Part shown: piece after piece, positions 22,488-34,452 of the stretch
Position numbering within the stretch: the stretch's first letter is position 1
Layout: each line of letters opens with the position of its first letter
NCBI GenBank assembly: GCA_019188255.1
Contig: JAETXT010000010.1
Span: 372,001 to 436,000 of the forward strand
Reading direction: 5' to 3'
From: Verticillium longisporum
Lineage: Eukaryota > Ascomycota > Sordariomycetes > Glomerellales > Plectosphaerellaceae
DNA: 64,000 bases
Notes under the pieces: model-generated
What the model saw: only the letters and a program-made list of their open reading frames with translations
Databases searched by the model: none
Told to the model about the DNA's origin: nothing
Position numbers and translations under genes: made by a program

Positions 22488-25400
22488 ATGTCATGGATGT
22501 GTCTTCTACGGTCTCGGCTCATTCCAGGCAGCGTCAGCCTTAGACGTTTCTACTCTTATTCGTACGAAGCCTCCCGACAGAGATATACCCTCGCCGAAGA
22601 GTCATCAGGCGAGAGACCCCGGCCGCTCTACTTCAAAGTGCCCAGCAAGGGCAAATCAACGCAGCAAAAGCAGCCGCTTGCCTCGAAGCCCAATCGCCCA
22701 CCGAGTGCCTCGTTCATAGCTGCCTCACATCTTGAACCCTCCAGACCCGCTGCCCGACCCAAGGCTGCCCTCAAAAACCGCGACGGCGGCTACGCAATCC
22801 ACGCCCAGAACATGTCGAGCCACGTCCAGATCGTGGCGACGCCCACGGCCGACACGGCTGGCGCAGGCCTCCTGCTGCACTTTGACCACCGCCGTTACCA
22901 CTTTGGCACCCTCGCCCAGGGCACGCAGCGCGCCATCTCCCAGCGCGGCCACTCCCTCGCCAAGCTCGACAAGATCTTCATTGCCGGCGAGGTCAACTGG
23001 GAGACCACCGGCGGCATGCTGGGCATGATGCTGACCGTCGCCGACGGTCTCGCGGCCGTCGCCCAGGATGTCAAGAATTCCAACGAGGCGAGGCGCAAGG
23101 AGGGCAAGCGCGAGATCGCCACGCCCAACAAGACGTTTGAGATTTTCGGCGGCAAGAACACAGCACACACCGTGGCCACGGCCCGGAACTTCATCTTCCG
23201 CACCGGCATGCCCATCAAGGCCGTCGACCTGACCCTCGACCCCCGCGCCGCCGGCGGCAGCCCGACACCGCACGACTACTCAAAGCCAGACTGGGAAGAT
23301 GACACCATTTTGGTGTGGCACGTGCCGGTGGCCAGGAGCCGCCCCGCGACGGCAGCAGCAGCAGCAGAAGCAGCCACAGCTGCTGGAACCGGTACGCGCC
23401 CGGTGCGGAAGCGAACCTTTGACGTGATGCACAACGCTGAAGCCGGCGCTGCCGTGACAGATACGAGATTGGGGAGCCAGTCGCCCCGCGCGCGGTCCCG
23501 CTCCGCCTCGCCCCCGCGGAAGAGGCAGCAGATGGCCGAGAACACGGTCCACGACATTGTCGAGAACATGTTCAACTCGGACTGGAGCAAGGACGGCCTG
23601 TTCGAGACCAAGCTCGCCGACGTGCAGATGCCGGCTAAGATCTTCATCCGCGAGAACGGCAACATCAAAAAGTACGACGGACCGACACCGAGCACGAGGG
23701 ATGTCGTTGTGCCTGACATTACCGTCCTCGTTCGCAAGCCCTGGCCGAGCGCCATGGTCACCGACCTGCCGCCCACGACCATGTCTGACACGTCGCTCTG
23801 CTATGTGGTCAAGAACAGGGGCCGCCGTGGAAAGCTGAACCCCAAGGTCGCCATCGATCTGGGCGTGGCCAAGCCCGACTTCAAGCGCCTGACCGCCGGT
23901 GAGACGGTCAAGGCCATGGACGGCAAGGACGTGACCCCTGACATGGTGCTCGAGGCGCCTATGAAGGGCCAGGGTTTTGCCGTCCTGGCCATTCCCTCTC
24001 TGGAACACGCGCCTGGCTTCCTCGAACGGCCCGAGTGGCAGTCGGACGAGCTGCTCGACAATGTCCAGATTTTTTACTGGATCTTTGGAAAGGGTGTCTT
24101 TGATGACCCCTCGATCCAGGAGTTTATCAAGAGCAAGCCCCACGTCAGGCATCTCGTCATGGGCCCTGACATTTCACCCAACATGATCACGTACGAGTCT
24201 TATGCGGCCCTCTTTACCAAGCTGCACCGACTCGACCCTGCACGATTCCCCGTGCTCCAGTTCGACAACACATTCCGCGACATCCCCAAGGTCGACGGCC
24301 TGACGGTTGAGATTGGCCGCACCGGCATGAAAGCCCACATGCTGCCCAACTTTAAGATTAACGACGCCGAGATTGTTCCCTTCCCTCTGCTCAACGAGGC
24401 CGAACAGATCGATGAGCAGGTCATCGCCTTGGCGGAAGAAGCCAGGCAAAGGGTGGCTGAGCCCAGCTTCACCGACCTCGTGGAGCAGGACGAGAAGGAC
24501 ATTCCCAACCGGGATGCTCTCATTGTGCCCCTGGGCACCGGTTCAGCGGCCCCTTCAAAGTACCGCAACGTCTCGTCCACCCTCATTCGCGTGCCCGGCG
24601 TTGGCAGCTATCTCCTTGACGCTGGTGAAAACACCATCGGTCAGCTCCGCCGCGCGTTCCCCGCAGAGGAGTACGAAGCCATCATGAAGGAGCTCCGCTT
24701 CATCTTCATCTCCCACATGCACGCCGACCACCACCTCGGCCTCGCCGACGTCATCGCGCAATGGCGCCGCCTCACGGCGGCCGAAGACGGCCAGTCCGCG
24801 CAGCAGCTCGTCATATGCGGCCCGACGCCCATGGAGCGCTGGCTCGGCGAATACAGCCAGGTCGAGGACCTCGCGCTGCGGCGCATCAACTTTATCCGGT
24901 GCGACAGCGTGTCATGGAAGACGCGCGGCGGGTCCATTCCGGGCGCGCCCCTCGACAGCGGCCTCGCGTCCGTCGTCGCCGTGCCGGTGCAGCACTGCCA
25001 CCAGGCCTTTGCCGGCGTCCTCACCTGGCCCCCGGGCCTCAAGATCGCCTACTCGGGCGACTGCCGGCCGAGCAACGACCCCGCCGACGCGGGCCCCGGC
25101 GCCACGCACCTCGTGCCCGAGAGCACGTTTCTCGACGACAAGCGTGACGACGCCCTCGCCAAGGAGCACTCGACCATGGGCGAGGCCCTCGGCGTCGCCA
25201 AGCGCATGGGCGCCCCCCGCGTGCTCCGGACGCACTTTTCCCAGCGCTACGCCAAGATTCCCCTCGTCGAGCAGAAGATTGAGGCCGCCGAGGCCGGGCC
25301 CGAGGCCGAGGCCAAGGCCAAGGACCAGGTCGTCCTCATGGCCTTTGACCAGATGCAGGTCCGGCTCGGCGAGTTCAGGCACGCGGCGGCGTTCCTGCCG

Positions 25401-25502
25401 GCGCTGCGGCGCTTCTTCGAGGTCGAGGAGGAGACGAAGGAGGCCGAGAAGGAGAAGGCCAAGGAGGCGCACGAGGCGGTGGAGAAGAAGAGGAAGAAGT
25501 AG
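22488..25502 (+). CDS. trz1: Long-form tRNase Z (ribonuclease Z, ELAC2/Trz1 type)
   Basis: Endonuclease of 1004 residues that removes 3' trailers from pre-tRNAs in nucleus and mitochondria. The N-terminus (MSWMCLLRSRLIPGSVSLRR) is Arg/Ser-rich without acids, a likely mitochondrial presequence. An inactive metallo-lactamase-like half follows (VQIVATPTADTAGAGLLLHF, then EVNWETTGGMLGMML), then a low-complexity linker with an Ala run and an SR-like patch (residues about 290-350). The catalytic half starts PLGTGSAAPSKYRN (about 682) and holds the metal motif SHMHADHHLG (about 741), QHCHQAF, YSGDCRPS (about 857) and THFSQRY (about 914). The HST loop is intact (EHSTMGEA), but the HEAT-loop position reads VPESTF: Pro877 stands where His is usual. 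No intron is needed. The tail is Lys/Glu-rich. The ATG at 22488 is the most upstream in frame. Confidence 0.95.
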   Translation: MSWMCLLRSRLIPGSVSLRRFYSYSYEASRQRYTLAEESSGERPRPLYFKVPSKGKSTQQKQPLASKPNRPPSASFIAASHLEPSRPAARPKAALKNRDGGYAIHAQNMSSHVQIVATPTADTAGAGLLLHFDHRRYHFGTLAQGTQRAISQRGHSLAKLDKIFIAGEVNWETTGGMLGMMLTVADGLAAVAQDVKNSNEARRKEGKREIATPNKTFEIFGGKNTAHTVATARNFIFRTGMPIKAVDLTLDPRAAGGSPTPHDYSKPDWEDDTILVWHVPVARSRPATAAAAAEAATAAGTGTRPVRKRTFDVMHNAEAGAAVTDTRLGSQSPRARSRSASPPRKRQQMAENTVHDIVENMFNSDWSKDGLFETKLADVQMPAKIFIRENGNIKKYDGPTPSTRDVVVPDITVLVRKPWPSAMVTDLPPTTMSDTSLCYVVKNRGRRGKLNPKVAIDLGVAKPDFKRLTAGETVKAMDGKDVTPDMVLEAPMKGQGFAVLAIPSLEHAPGFLERPEWQSDELLDNVQIFYWIFGKGVFDDPSIQEFIKSKPHVRHLVMGPDISPNMITYESYAALFTKLHRLDPARFPVLQFDNTFRDIPKVDGLTVEIGRTGMKAHMLPNFKINDAEIVPFPLLNEAEQIDEQVIALAEEARQRVAEPSFTDLVEQDEKDIPNRDALIVPLGTGSAAPSKYRNVSSTLIRVPGVGSYLLDAGENTIGQLRRAFPAEEYEAIMKELRFIFISHMHADHHLGLADVIAQWRRLTAAEDGQSAQQLVICGPTPMERWLGEYSQVEDLALRRINFIRCDSVSWKTRGGSIPGAPLDSGLASVVAVPVQHCHQAFAGVLTWPPGLKIAYSGDCRPSNDPADAGPGATHLVPESTFLDDKRDDALAKEHSTMGEALGVAKRMGAPRVLRTHFSQRYAKIPLVEQKIEAAEAGPEAEAKAKDQVVLMAFDQMQVRLGEFRHAAAFLPALRRFFEVEEETKEAEKEKAKEAHEAVEKKRKK

Positions 25503-26405
25503 ACAGCTGGAGATGTAGAGGAGTGCATAGCTGGAGACATGGAGAAAGTAGACAGCGGATGAAATGAAGCCTCCCGACGTGGAGCTTGCCTGGTCCCTAT
25601 GTTCCATCTGCCTTGGAGCTTGCCTGATCACCATCTTGTCCGTTTGCCTCGGAGCATTGTCTACTACTAGCTGTGTTGCTGAAACTAGGTATCGTATGAT
25701 ATGCAAACAGTCGAAGACACTGTCTACGTAAAGCATGATGTTTTTGAAACTAATCGACGAGCAACGTTGGGCTTGAATACGGTGGGCTGTCAAGCACGCC
25801 GCGACAGCGTCCTGCGATTCGGTCCAGAACACGTCGATTCCTTATCTCACATCAGAACAGTGAGGGCTTCCACCGCCATGACCATGGCAGAAAGATGAAG
25901 GCTGTAGCAATATTTGGTTGCCCAACTTCGCAACCTGTGTAGCAGGCATCCTGTTCCTCGAGGCTAGCAGGTTGATTTCGGCCTCTACTTACATGACCTC
26001 AAGTCTCTAATCTACGATGGTATGTTGCTGCAAATGGGCGTCGCTCCGATAGCCCTCCATGATTTCTATGGGAGATTTGGCGCCATTTCCTTGTGTTGGC
26101 TGGGCAAGTATGTGCCGTCAACCCAGATATCGCCTGGCTATTTCTCGTCTACCAAGCTTGATTCAGTCCTACTCGTGGGCTGGTGCTCGACAACCGGGCA
26201 GTTGAACAGCGCGTCATGCATCGGTATGCTTTTGCCAGAAATCTGTACATCATCACAATGGAAAAGGCCTCACGCCCGTAACCAAATGCACCTCATCGCG
26301 ATGGGAAGACAGTGGGCCATACTTGCACAGCCGTCATATACCGCTCAATTTTCCCCGCTTCCCATCGACCGGCCCCTGGTCCAACCAGGGATTTGCTCAC
26401 AAAAC
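25503..26405. other. Intergenic, trz1 to tRNA-Pro
   Basis: Nothing beyond the trz1 3' flank, with imperfect repeats of tagctggagat / gagacatgg near 25503-25560 and of ggagcttgcctg near 25580-25630. Confidence 0.5.
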
Positions 26406-26497
26406 GCGCCGTTGGTCTAGTGGTATGATTCTCGCTTAGGGTCACACCCTGAAGCATTGCTTGCGAGAGGTCCCGGGTTCAATCCCCGGATGGCGCC
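26406..26497 (+). tRNA. tRNA-Pro (anticodon AGG), with intron
   Basis: Acceptor stem gcgccgt pairs with atggcgc. D arm is ggtctagtggtatgatt. Anticodon stem ctcgc pairs with gcgag; loop T-T-AGG-G at 26436-26441, an inferred 20-nt intron at 26442-26461, then T38. T arm is ccggg-ttcaatc-cccgg. Discriminator C is 26497, and a T5 Pol III terminator follows at about 26502. Confidence 0.93.
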
Positions 26498-28069
26498 CAA
26501 TCTTTTTGCCCATGCGGGCTCTGGTCGATGTATCGACTTGTTGCTCGAGATTTTTCTTGGGAGAGGGATGCTGCCTTGGGCGAATTGGTTTCGACGCAGC
26601 GTTGTGAAGTTGTCTTTCCACTTGGTGGCACGTCTGGCAAGCATGGCTCTCCGAATGCCCCAACGCCCACATCCACGGATAGCATAAGTCGTGAGTGAAA
26701 ATGGCTCGTACTCTGAAGAACTTGTGTGTGGCCATCTCTGGAGGCCCGGATTTGCGAGTATATGTCTTGACCAGTGATGGTTAGCAGTTGCACGACCCCT
26801 GTCAAAGTCGCAACCATGACCTGCACCACATACCTTCAAGCTTCAGACGAGCTGTTGGCGAAGATGCCCTCGCGGTGCGGGGAGCGCTGCCAGCAGATTT
26901 GGCTGCATCACGTCTTGTCATTTATTGTATCAGTCACGTCAACACCTTTCGCATTCATGAGGCGGGGTGGGTGCCCAGAGCCCCTCTTCTGACTGTTGGT
27001 CTGGCTCTTGCCGTGGGAATAAGTCACCATCAACCTTCGAGGTGCATGCATCGTGGTGCATAAATCATGAAAGTGGAATGATAGTCCCTACTGCCACTCT
27101 ATCATGGCTTCTGCTGTCGCTGCTGCCCGACTGTGGACGTCCCAGCGGACAAACAGCCAAACGTCCTATGTGTACTGCTTCCGGGTCCGGGTCGAGCAGA
27201 TCCCCTACCCACCTCTCGGCCGGTTGCTAACACGGGCGAACGGATTCATGCACCTACATAGGGCTGGGCGTTCTCCTGGAAAAGGACTACGTGCACGCGG
27301 CTGTGGGAATCGAGGGCATGGGAAGAGAGGGATGCTGCTCGATCCGAACCAGCACATCTCTCCTCGCCCTCTGGCCCCACGCATGAACCCGGCGTCATTC
27401 CGGCTGAGCATTGTGCAGGGTGAATAGCAAGCACCGGAACCTGCGGCGTATACATCCAGCTCACTTTGCTTTGTAGCCAGTATACGCGTGTAACGTATCA
27501 GGCTACCAGGCACTTTACCTCGATGTTTTCGTGGGGCTGGACCTTGACAAGTCGAGTGAGGTGAGGGTAACATGCTGGTATGCAGACCACGAATATGCTA
27601 CTTCGATGGCTGGGCTGTGTGTGAGTTGAGTAGAGGGGTTTGGATCATGTGCTGTGACTCCTCCTCTGACTCTCCAGATGCTTGTCGACCATGCGTCGCT
27701 GGCCCAGTCAGTGCTTCCACAACAGCCAGTGTTGATCATGCTAATGAATGCAGGTACGTGCTCGCTCGTTTGCCTTGCTTGGCAAGCTTGGGTAGCAGGT
27801 GCAGGGCTAGAGACCAACAGAGGATGATCCAAAGCAGCACAAGTAGAAGGGAAAATCATATTCCGAGGGCAATGCATCATGGCCGATTCCTGCCGTCGTC
27901 TGTGGATGACAGACATCATTGGCCTAAAGTACCATCCCAGCCAAGTGACCATCGAGTCGATGCAACGTAAAATATCATGTCTTCGTAACGCAAGCGTTAT
28001 TCTAGATACAAGAGCATTGGATACAGAAAGCCTGGCAAAAGGCAAAAGTTGAAGAAAAAGAACACAATT
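26498..28069. other. Intergenic between tRNA genes
   Basis: No gene supported. Short frames only, on both strands; no repeats of note. Confidence 0.5.
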
Positions 28070-28142
28070 AGAGCTAGACGGGACTCGAACCCGCAATCGC
28101 TAGAGCCGAAATCTAGCGCGATACCAATTTCGCCACCAGCCC
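28070..28142 (-). tRNA. tRNA-Arg (anticodon TCG)
   Basis: Read on the minus strand: acceptor gggctgg pairs with ctagctc with G-T wobbles; D arm ggcgaaattggtatcgc; anticodon stem ctaga pairs with tctag around loop T-T-TCG-G-C; T arm gcggg-ttcgagt-cccgt. No intron. A T5 run lies downstream on the minus strand. The second copy at 53070 has the same anticodon arm and T arm but a different acceptor stem and one base less in the D loop. Confidence 0.92.
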
Positions 28143-28698
28143 CCGTGGTTGCGGATCGGGGCTCGATGGGAGGGTATATGTACCTGACGCTAGCTCCGAC
28201 CAGTGGGCATGAGTAACATTTGAGTAACATTTCCTAAAGATGCACCCAAACCGTTGTTTGCTGGTCGTTGATCACTTTCTTAATATCCTCACCATGGCCT
28301 ACGCTGCATGTATGCACCCATGTATCTAGCCGGCGAGCTCCCACCTGGTTGCATCCACAGAGGCACGCTCGGCTCGTTCCGACAGCCAGCAAAGACCCAA
28401 TCCTCCCCCTCCACCACCGACATCGGCTCCACAACGCTTGGGAACGTCTGCCGCTTCTACCCACCCGCTTCCGCCCTCTGACTACCCTACAGAAAAGTCA
28501 CATCGAAAAAACACCCCCCCGCCAGCGCAGACAACCGCCCTTCCCGGACCGCACGCGAAGCAGAGAGTGCCAGAGCAGCGGTGACTCGACGAGGTCGTCT
28601 TCGTGCAAACCCCCACGCTCCTTCGCTTTGCACCCACCTGAAGCCATTCCCATCGTCCGAGTCATCCAAGCCTCGCTCGCTCGCTCACCGCCCGCGCC
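28143..28698. promoter_or_regulatory. fsf1 upstream region
   Basis: About 550 bp between the tRNA and the fsf1 ATG. C-rich on the plus strand from about 28400, as in fungal leaders. No individual element assigned. Confidence 0.35.
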
Positions 28699-29954
28699 AT
28701 GTCCGCCTCGCTCCCCGGCAGCCGGCAGCTGCCCGCGTCGCAGCATGATCTGGATACCTACTGGGGACGCGTCAAGCACGCCGTGGGCCTGACGGATCCG
28801 AGGTGCGTACCTGTTGGGACCAGCAGCCGTTCAATTGGCGATGGATTGGCGACCTGCCAGACAGGCCCGCCGCCGCAACACCATGACGAACAAGACGCTG
28901 ACGCCGTGGCCCTCACAGCACACTGCTCGTCAACAAGGCGGGCCTCGACCGCGCCAAGGCGCTCCTGACCGACTACAAGGAGGGCAAGATCCAGCACATG
29001 ACGCCCGAGCTGTGGCAGGCCAAGAAGATTGTCGACTCGACGCTGCACCCGGGTACGAGGGACCGCCGCCCCGCGCTGCGAGACCATGGTCGCTGACACG
29101 GAGACACTCTCTAGACACGGGCGAGGCCGTCTTCCTGCCCTTTCGCATGTCATCTTTCGTCCTCTCCAACCTGATCGTCACGGCGGGCATGCTCCAGCCC
29201 GGTCTCGGTGTAAGCAGAGCATACTATCCTGTCATCACGTCAAAACATAGCTGACTTACTTCTCCCCCCTCAGAACGGCGGCACCATCGCCTGGCAGGTC
29301 GTCAACCAGTCGCTGAACGTGGCCATCAACTCGGCCAACGCCAACAAGTCGTCGCCGCTGTCGTGGACCAAGATGGGCCAGTCGTACCTCGCCGCCGTGT
29401 CCGTGTCGTGCGGCGTGGCCGTGGGCCTGAACAACCTGGTGCCGCGGCTGCGCAACCTGACGCCGGCGACGCGCACGACGCTGACGCGCCTCGTGCCGTT
29501 CGCCGCCGTCGCCACGGCCGGCGCCCTCAACGTGCTGCTGATGCGCGGCGAGGAGATGCGCAGGGGCACCGACGTCTACCCGCTGCTGTCGGCGGCCCAG
29601 CGCGACGCCCTGCGCCGCGACGGCCGCCAGGAGGAGAGCCTCGGCCGCAGCAGGGCCGCCGCGCGCATCGCCGTCGGCGAGACGGCCGTCAGCCGCGTCG
29701 TCAACTCGACCCCCATCATGGTCCTGCCGCCGCTGCTCCTCGTCCGCCTGCAGCGCACCCGCTGGCTGCAGCAGCGCCCGCGCATGACCGTGCCGCTGAA
29801 CCTCGCCCTCATCCTCGGCACGAGCTTCGCCGTGCTGCCGCTCGCGCTGGCCGTCTTCCCGCAGATGGAAAAGGTCTCCGACGACAGCCTCGAGCCCGAG
29901 TTCCACGGACGCGGCGGCGTCGACGGCATGGTGACGTTCAACAGGGGCATCTAG
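28699..29954 (+). CDS. fsf1: Mitochondrial sideroflexin (Fsf1-like amino acid transporter)
   Basis: Inner-membrane carrier of the sideroflexin family, whose members move serine or other amino acids into mitochondria. Exons 28699-28802, 28919-29052, 29115-29209 and 29274-29954 (introns GT-AG, 116, 62 and 64 nt) give 337 residues. The start MSASLPGSRQLPASQHDLD leads to TYWGRVKHAVGLTDPS and LLVNKAGLDRAKALL, then the family signature HPDTGEAVFLPFRMS read across an intron. Membrane segments follow (SFVLSNLIVTAGML, YLAAVSVSCGVAVGLN, LVPFAAVATAGALNVLLM, MVLPPLLLV, LNLALILGTSFAVLPLALAV). MRGEEMRRGTDV matches the usual MR..E...G.V block. All four exons join in one frame, which confirms the junctions. 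Confidence 0.95.
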
Positions 29955-30070
29955 GGTGGGCTCGTCAATAGAGCACACAAAAGGGGTGCATGCTCGAGGC
30001 GTTTGGTGTTGTCGTAGACGTGGACTGTCAGTGAGCGAGCTCAGACACTGGGGTTTTGACCTTGTTTCAC

Positions 30071-30172
30071 GCGCTTTTTCTGACCGAACCGGGATAAAGG
30101 ACGCTTTCTCTGACCGAACCGGGATAATAGAGGACGCTTTTTTGTGACAAGAACCGGGACGAAGGACGCCTT
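30071..30172. repeat. Degenerate tandem repeat, about 30 nt
   Basis: Three to four imperfect copies built on gaccgaaccgggata followed by a T-rich spacer and gacgc; the first two are nearly exact. They lie about 120 bp past the fsf1 stop, so in or just after its 3' UTR. Confidence 0.8.
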
Positions 30173-32526
30173 TTTCACTGGCAAGTACCAGGATGATAGA
30201 AGAAACAAATGCAGCGGGCCTCGTTGGCCTCCTTTCCCTTGCTGTGAAGGCCCGCTGATTGAGTGCCGTGGTCTGCTCCACAGCCTCGCGCAATTCAATG
30301 CCTGGCAAATCACTGGTCCTGGTGGCTGCATCCTGCAACATGCGACCTTGCATCCGGGCGAAGCAAGGCTGACAAGTTTTGTGCTTGCCACTGGGCCGAG
30401 CGCACCTATGCGGGGTTGAACTGCGCCGACGCTCCTCATCATTGTTAGGCCCAGGCACCGCTGCTTTCGTGCCCAACGACGCAGCCGGCCAGTGAATCCT
30501 CGCCTTGACGGTGCTTGGGTGTTCGCATTCTGCGCCGCTGGTCAAATAAGACTGGAACGGTCACGGAAAGTGCATCGTGGTCCATGAGTCTTCCGCGACG
30601 CACTTTATCAGGCCCCGGGATGCTGGTCCTTTCGTCGCACCTGTTCAAATTCTTATTGAAGGGGCCCGAGTTTGAACCTACAGAGATGGTGCGAGCAAGC
30701 GCGTTCTATGTCTGTACCTGTGCTTGTTCAGCCCACTTCCTCGACACAGTACGGTCGACTCGTCCCAGCAGCGTCGAGGGACAGTCGTGGCTGACGCAGC
30801 GGGCCGTCTCGTGTTGAGATCTCGTCCCACAGGCTTTCGTGATTCACGTTGAGTGCGCTGGACCCCGCTGGGCGTGCGTGACGAGGGCGAAGGGGAGCGG
30901 GGGCTTGCCACCTCAGCTACTATGTAGGTAGGTAGGATTAAGAAGGGGGCAAGGGGGGGCATCTCGGGCCTGAACAGTAAAGTCTCAACGACACATTGAA
31001 TGCGCCGACGCGACACTCAGTGAAGACCAGGACCAGGCTGGTGGGCCACATGTCATCATGGCCCGGCAGAAAGGGCCAGCGGGCGATTCTTGCAGTGGAC
31101 GTCCGGGTGCAAGGTGGAAATGATCGGCCGCCTGTATCTCCAGGGTGAAACACGACTGCGAAAGTGACAAGCAGGCAGGGCAGGGCAAGCCGGTTCTCTG
31201 GGCAAAAGTCGAATGTCCAAAGACGAAAGGCGAAAGCGAACCACTTGCCTCGAAAGTCACCGTTTGGCCATCCCATTGAACATGTCTCTTCTCAAGTGTG
31301 CTGGTGACAGAAATGTGTCCGCAGACGTCTTGATTTGGTGACGGGCCGACCAAGTGATGGAAGCGGCCTGGTGCCATTGGATCACCAACTCGCGCGTCAG
31401 TGCTTTGCACTTGGTTGCTGCGGAATTCACAGTCCCACCCGGCGCTCGATTCGCTACATATAGCCCTTGGTGTACTGTACTTGTTATCCTGCACAGTCGG
31501 GCGGTGCGGTCGGAAGCATCGCCAGCGTGCTGAACCTGGACCTGTTCTGCGCCGTCGAACTCGTTCCATCACCCTCACGGCACGTATTGCCCTTGTCCCT
31601 GAACCATCTTCGTCAGCGTTAGCCTGATCACCACGGGCCCTTCCCCAAACCAGAACAATAACGGTCCCTTTGACCAACAACGTGGAGAGGCCCGTCTGCC
31701 CTGCGCCGACGGCGGAGAGAGATGATTCTCATTCTCCAGCCGCTCACTCGCGCTGCGCAGAGTATCCCAGACAATCCCATCCCTGGCGTCTCAAACGGCC
31801 ATGCTCACGGGCTCACACGGTCGCCGCTTGCCGCTCCCGAGTCAGACGATGAAGTCACTGCGACGGTATCAATGGGACCCCAAGACCCCTCTCTCCAGCA
31901 TTCGGGTCGATCCACCCCGGCCTTCGGTTCAGAGGGCGCTGTGGGCCTTGCTCTAGAGTGCCTGCTTGCCTGCATGGCGTTATTGGTGCCCAGGGAACGC
32001 CAGTCATTGGGGCGCTGCAGGGCTGGTCTGGGCGAGTGTCCAGGTCTCGGGGTGACTGACGAGCGGGCGATTGATTGTGCCCTGCAGCATTCGCCGGTCA
32101 TATTGAAAGCCCGCGCGAGGCACGCCATGCCTCCGTCCCTCCCATCGCCATCGCATGACAACCTGCATGGCGCCATTCTAGGGTGTGGTCAAACAGCGGC
32201 GGCGTGCGTCTGGCGGGAAACAGGACAAGGGGGGCCTAGTTTAGCCGCTGGGTGCCGTGCTGAGTGATCTGTTTCTTCGCCAGCCACTGAAGGGCGTCTT
32301 GGATACTGATGACGAGCCGCCTCGATCGTCGTGGCAAACGTATTGCTGCCTCTGCCGTCGAAGTCTTGAGAGGCAGATTTAAACAATCGTCGTGTGGGAG
32401 AGCAGGGTCTCCAGTTGTTGTACTGTACAGCATGGCCATGCACTAAACATTCCCAACAAAGTCAGCAGCGACGGTCCCAATCCAAACGGGCTGAGAGAGT
32501 CCCGAGGAGCCAAAAGAGGGCCTCGC

Positions 32527-32550
32527 CACACACACACACACACACACACA
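32527..32550. repeat. CA dinucleotide repeat
   Basis: Twelve CA units; intergenic. Confidence 0.95.
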
Positions 32551-33474
32551 GCCCACGGAAAGGAGGGGCGGGCGATCACGTGCAGTAGCCATGGTTGTAT
32601 CCACGGTGTACTGTAGAACAAAGCGGATGAACTTCTTCAGGTCGACGGCCTCGTGGTTTCTGTCTAGCCAGACCAGCCTGGTATTTTGAGGGGCTGTCTC
32701 AATCCACCAGAAGTATCAAGGACGAGAGGAGCAACCTTCTGGCCATTGGCGAATTGTCGGGTTCAGGACCAGAAGAAGCTCGCAGACACGGGGAAAAAAG
32801 GGCGCGGCAACATGAATCGATGCAAGAAGCAAAGTTCAGGAGCGAGCGCGCCCAGCTGGAGGTGCGACGTCTCGACGTGACACACACTGTGTCTTGCGGT
32901 TCGAGGCATTGGCATTCGTGGTCGGTGTTCCTCGCCTTTGTGGAAAATGGAGCGCAGTCCACGCCTGCGATGATGCCTCAATTCGACGCAGCAGCTGACA
33001 AGGACCGTCAGCAGGATGGCGTCTGTCTGTCGTCTGTCTGTCTTGGACGTAAAAAGGCCACATGGTGATACCAGCCAAAGCCAAGGGTACTCTGACTCGC
33101 ATCGACGTGCTGTACTGTGCAGACGGCACGCGGTTGGAGGAGTGACGACGAGGACGATAGGCGAATGGTTGTGTGTGCGTGTTGGCAGGAAGGCAGGCAA
33201 AAGGGAGTAGAGCATCGGATGGGGAAAAGGCGGGCGGGCAGCGATAGCGCGTCGATGGATGAGGCAGTCGGCCCACTAGCGCCCGTCGGCCAGGCTCGAA
33301 TGACACTGTGACGGCGCCCGCTCAATGCTGATTCTATGATGTTGTGTCACTCTGTCCACTGTAGGCCTCTCGGTGGGAGGAGGTGTCACAGTGCAGCTCG
33401 CAGGCCTTCCGTGGAGCTGTGGCGACCTCCACTCCACTGGTCCCGTTGCCGGGTGCCATTGGCCCCCTGCGCAA

Positions 33475-33514
33475 CGGTCTTGACTTGGTCTTGACTTGGT
33501 CTTGACTTGGTCTT
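33475..33514. repeat. 12-nt tandem repeat
   Basis: Three copies of cttgacttggt(c/t) in a row; intergenic. Confidence 0.9.
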
Positions 33515-34452
33515 TTCCTCTGTCCGTTCCCTCCGTTACGCCAGGGTCGAGGTTAATGAAGGAAGGCTTGGGTAGTTCGTGACACGTCAACGGCGACAAG
33601 AGAGAAGGAGGGAAATAAACACATTTGCGGAATTGTAACAAAGAAAGGTGTAATGGAATGAGGTGCCTTGCCAAAGCATCGAGTCAAGCCCCGCCCGTCC
33701 AAGCCTCCTCCTCCTCCTCTCCTCCACCACCAAGACCAAAGTTGAACAAAACGGAACGGAAGGAAAATGGCGGCGGGCGGTGGGTGGACACTTTGGAGGG
33801 ACAGCGAGGCGAGGTGGCCCGCTTGAGCCAAGTCTGGATCGGCGCCTACCCCGTTCTTTCGTTCTTTCGCTCTGTCACTGTCACTGTACATGGTACAGCA
33901 GCACTGGCCAGGCGCAAGCTTTACTGTATCGTTCGCTGTGTTCGTTCCATTTCACGACCGTATGGCCCAGTGCAGTCTGCCTTTTGTGTACTTGCCGCTG
34001 CTCCGAATTGCGGGTGGGAGAACAGGTACCGGAAAAGACACGACCAAGCACCTGACTTTGTTCGGCCCAGGGCTCCTCTCGTTGTTGACCTCTGTCCCTC
34101 TTGGTTGACCCTCCTTGTGAACCTACCTGTCTGGGTAACCTACCTAACCTCGAGACCCTCCCCATCCTGTCAACAGCCCTCTTGTTGTCAACAGCCCTCT
34201 TGTTGATCTCGAGCCCTCGTGCCTTGGTCAATCCGCCGACAACACAGAGTCGACACGCATCTCTCTGCCCACAAGTCGCACCCTGTTGCCCAGGTGCCTA
34301 CCTACAAACGACGGAACCCGGCACTGGCTGCACGTGCTGCATCTCGTCGCCAGAGAACCCATGCCCTGAAGGACGGACCACCACAGGACGAGACTCCACT
34401 GTTGGCCTGAGGACAGTAGGGACTCTGGTTGACCACCTTCAGCGCCTTCAGC

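Noticed and set aside
29256..30545. 429-codon minus-strand frame opposite fsf1
   Set aside because: Most of it is the antisense shadow of the G/C-ending codons of the sideroflexin exon.
31722..32267. 181-codon ATG frame in the 30-34.8 kb gap
   Set aside because: No domain, no helical or hydrophobic pattern, and no splice or neighbour evidence.
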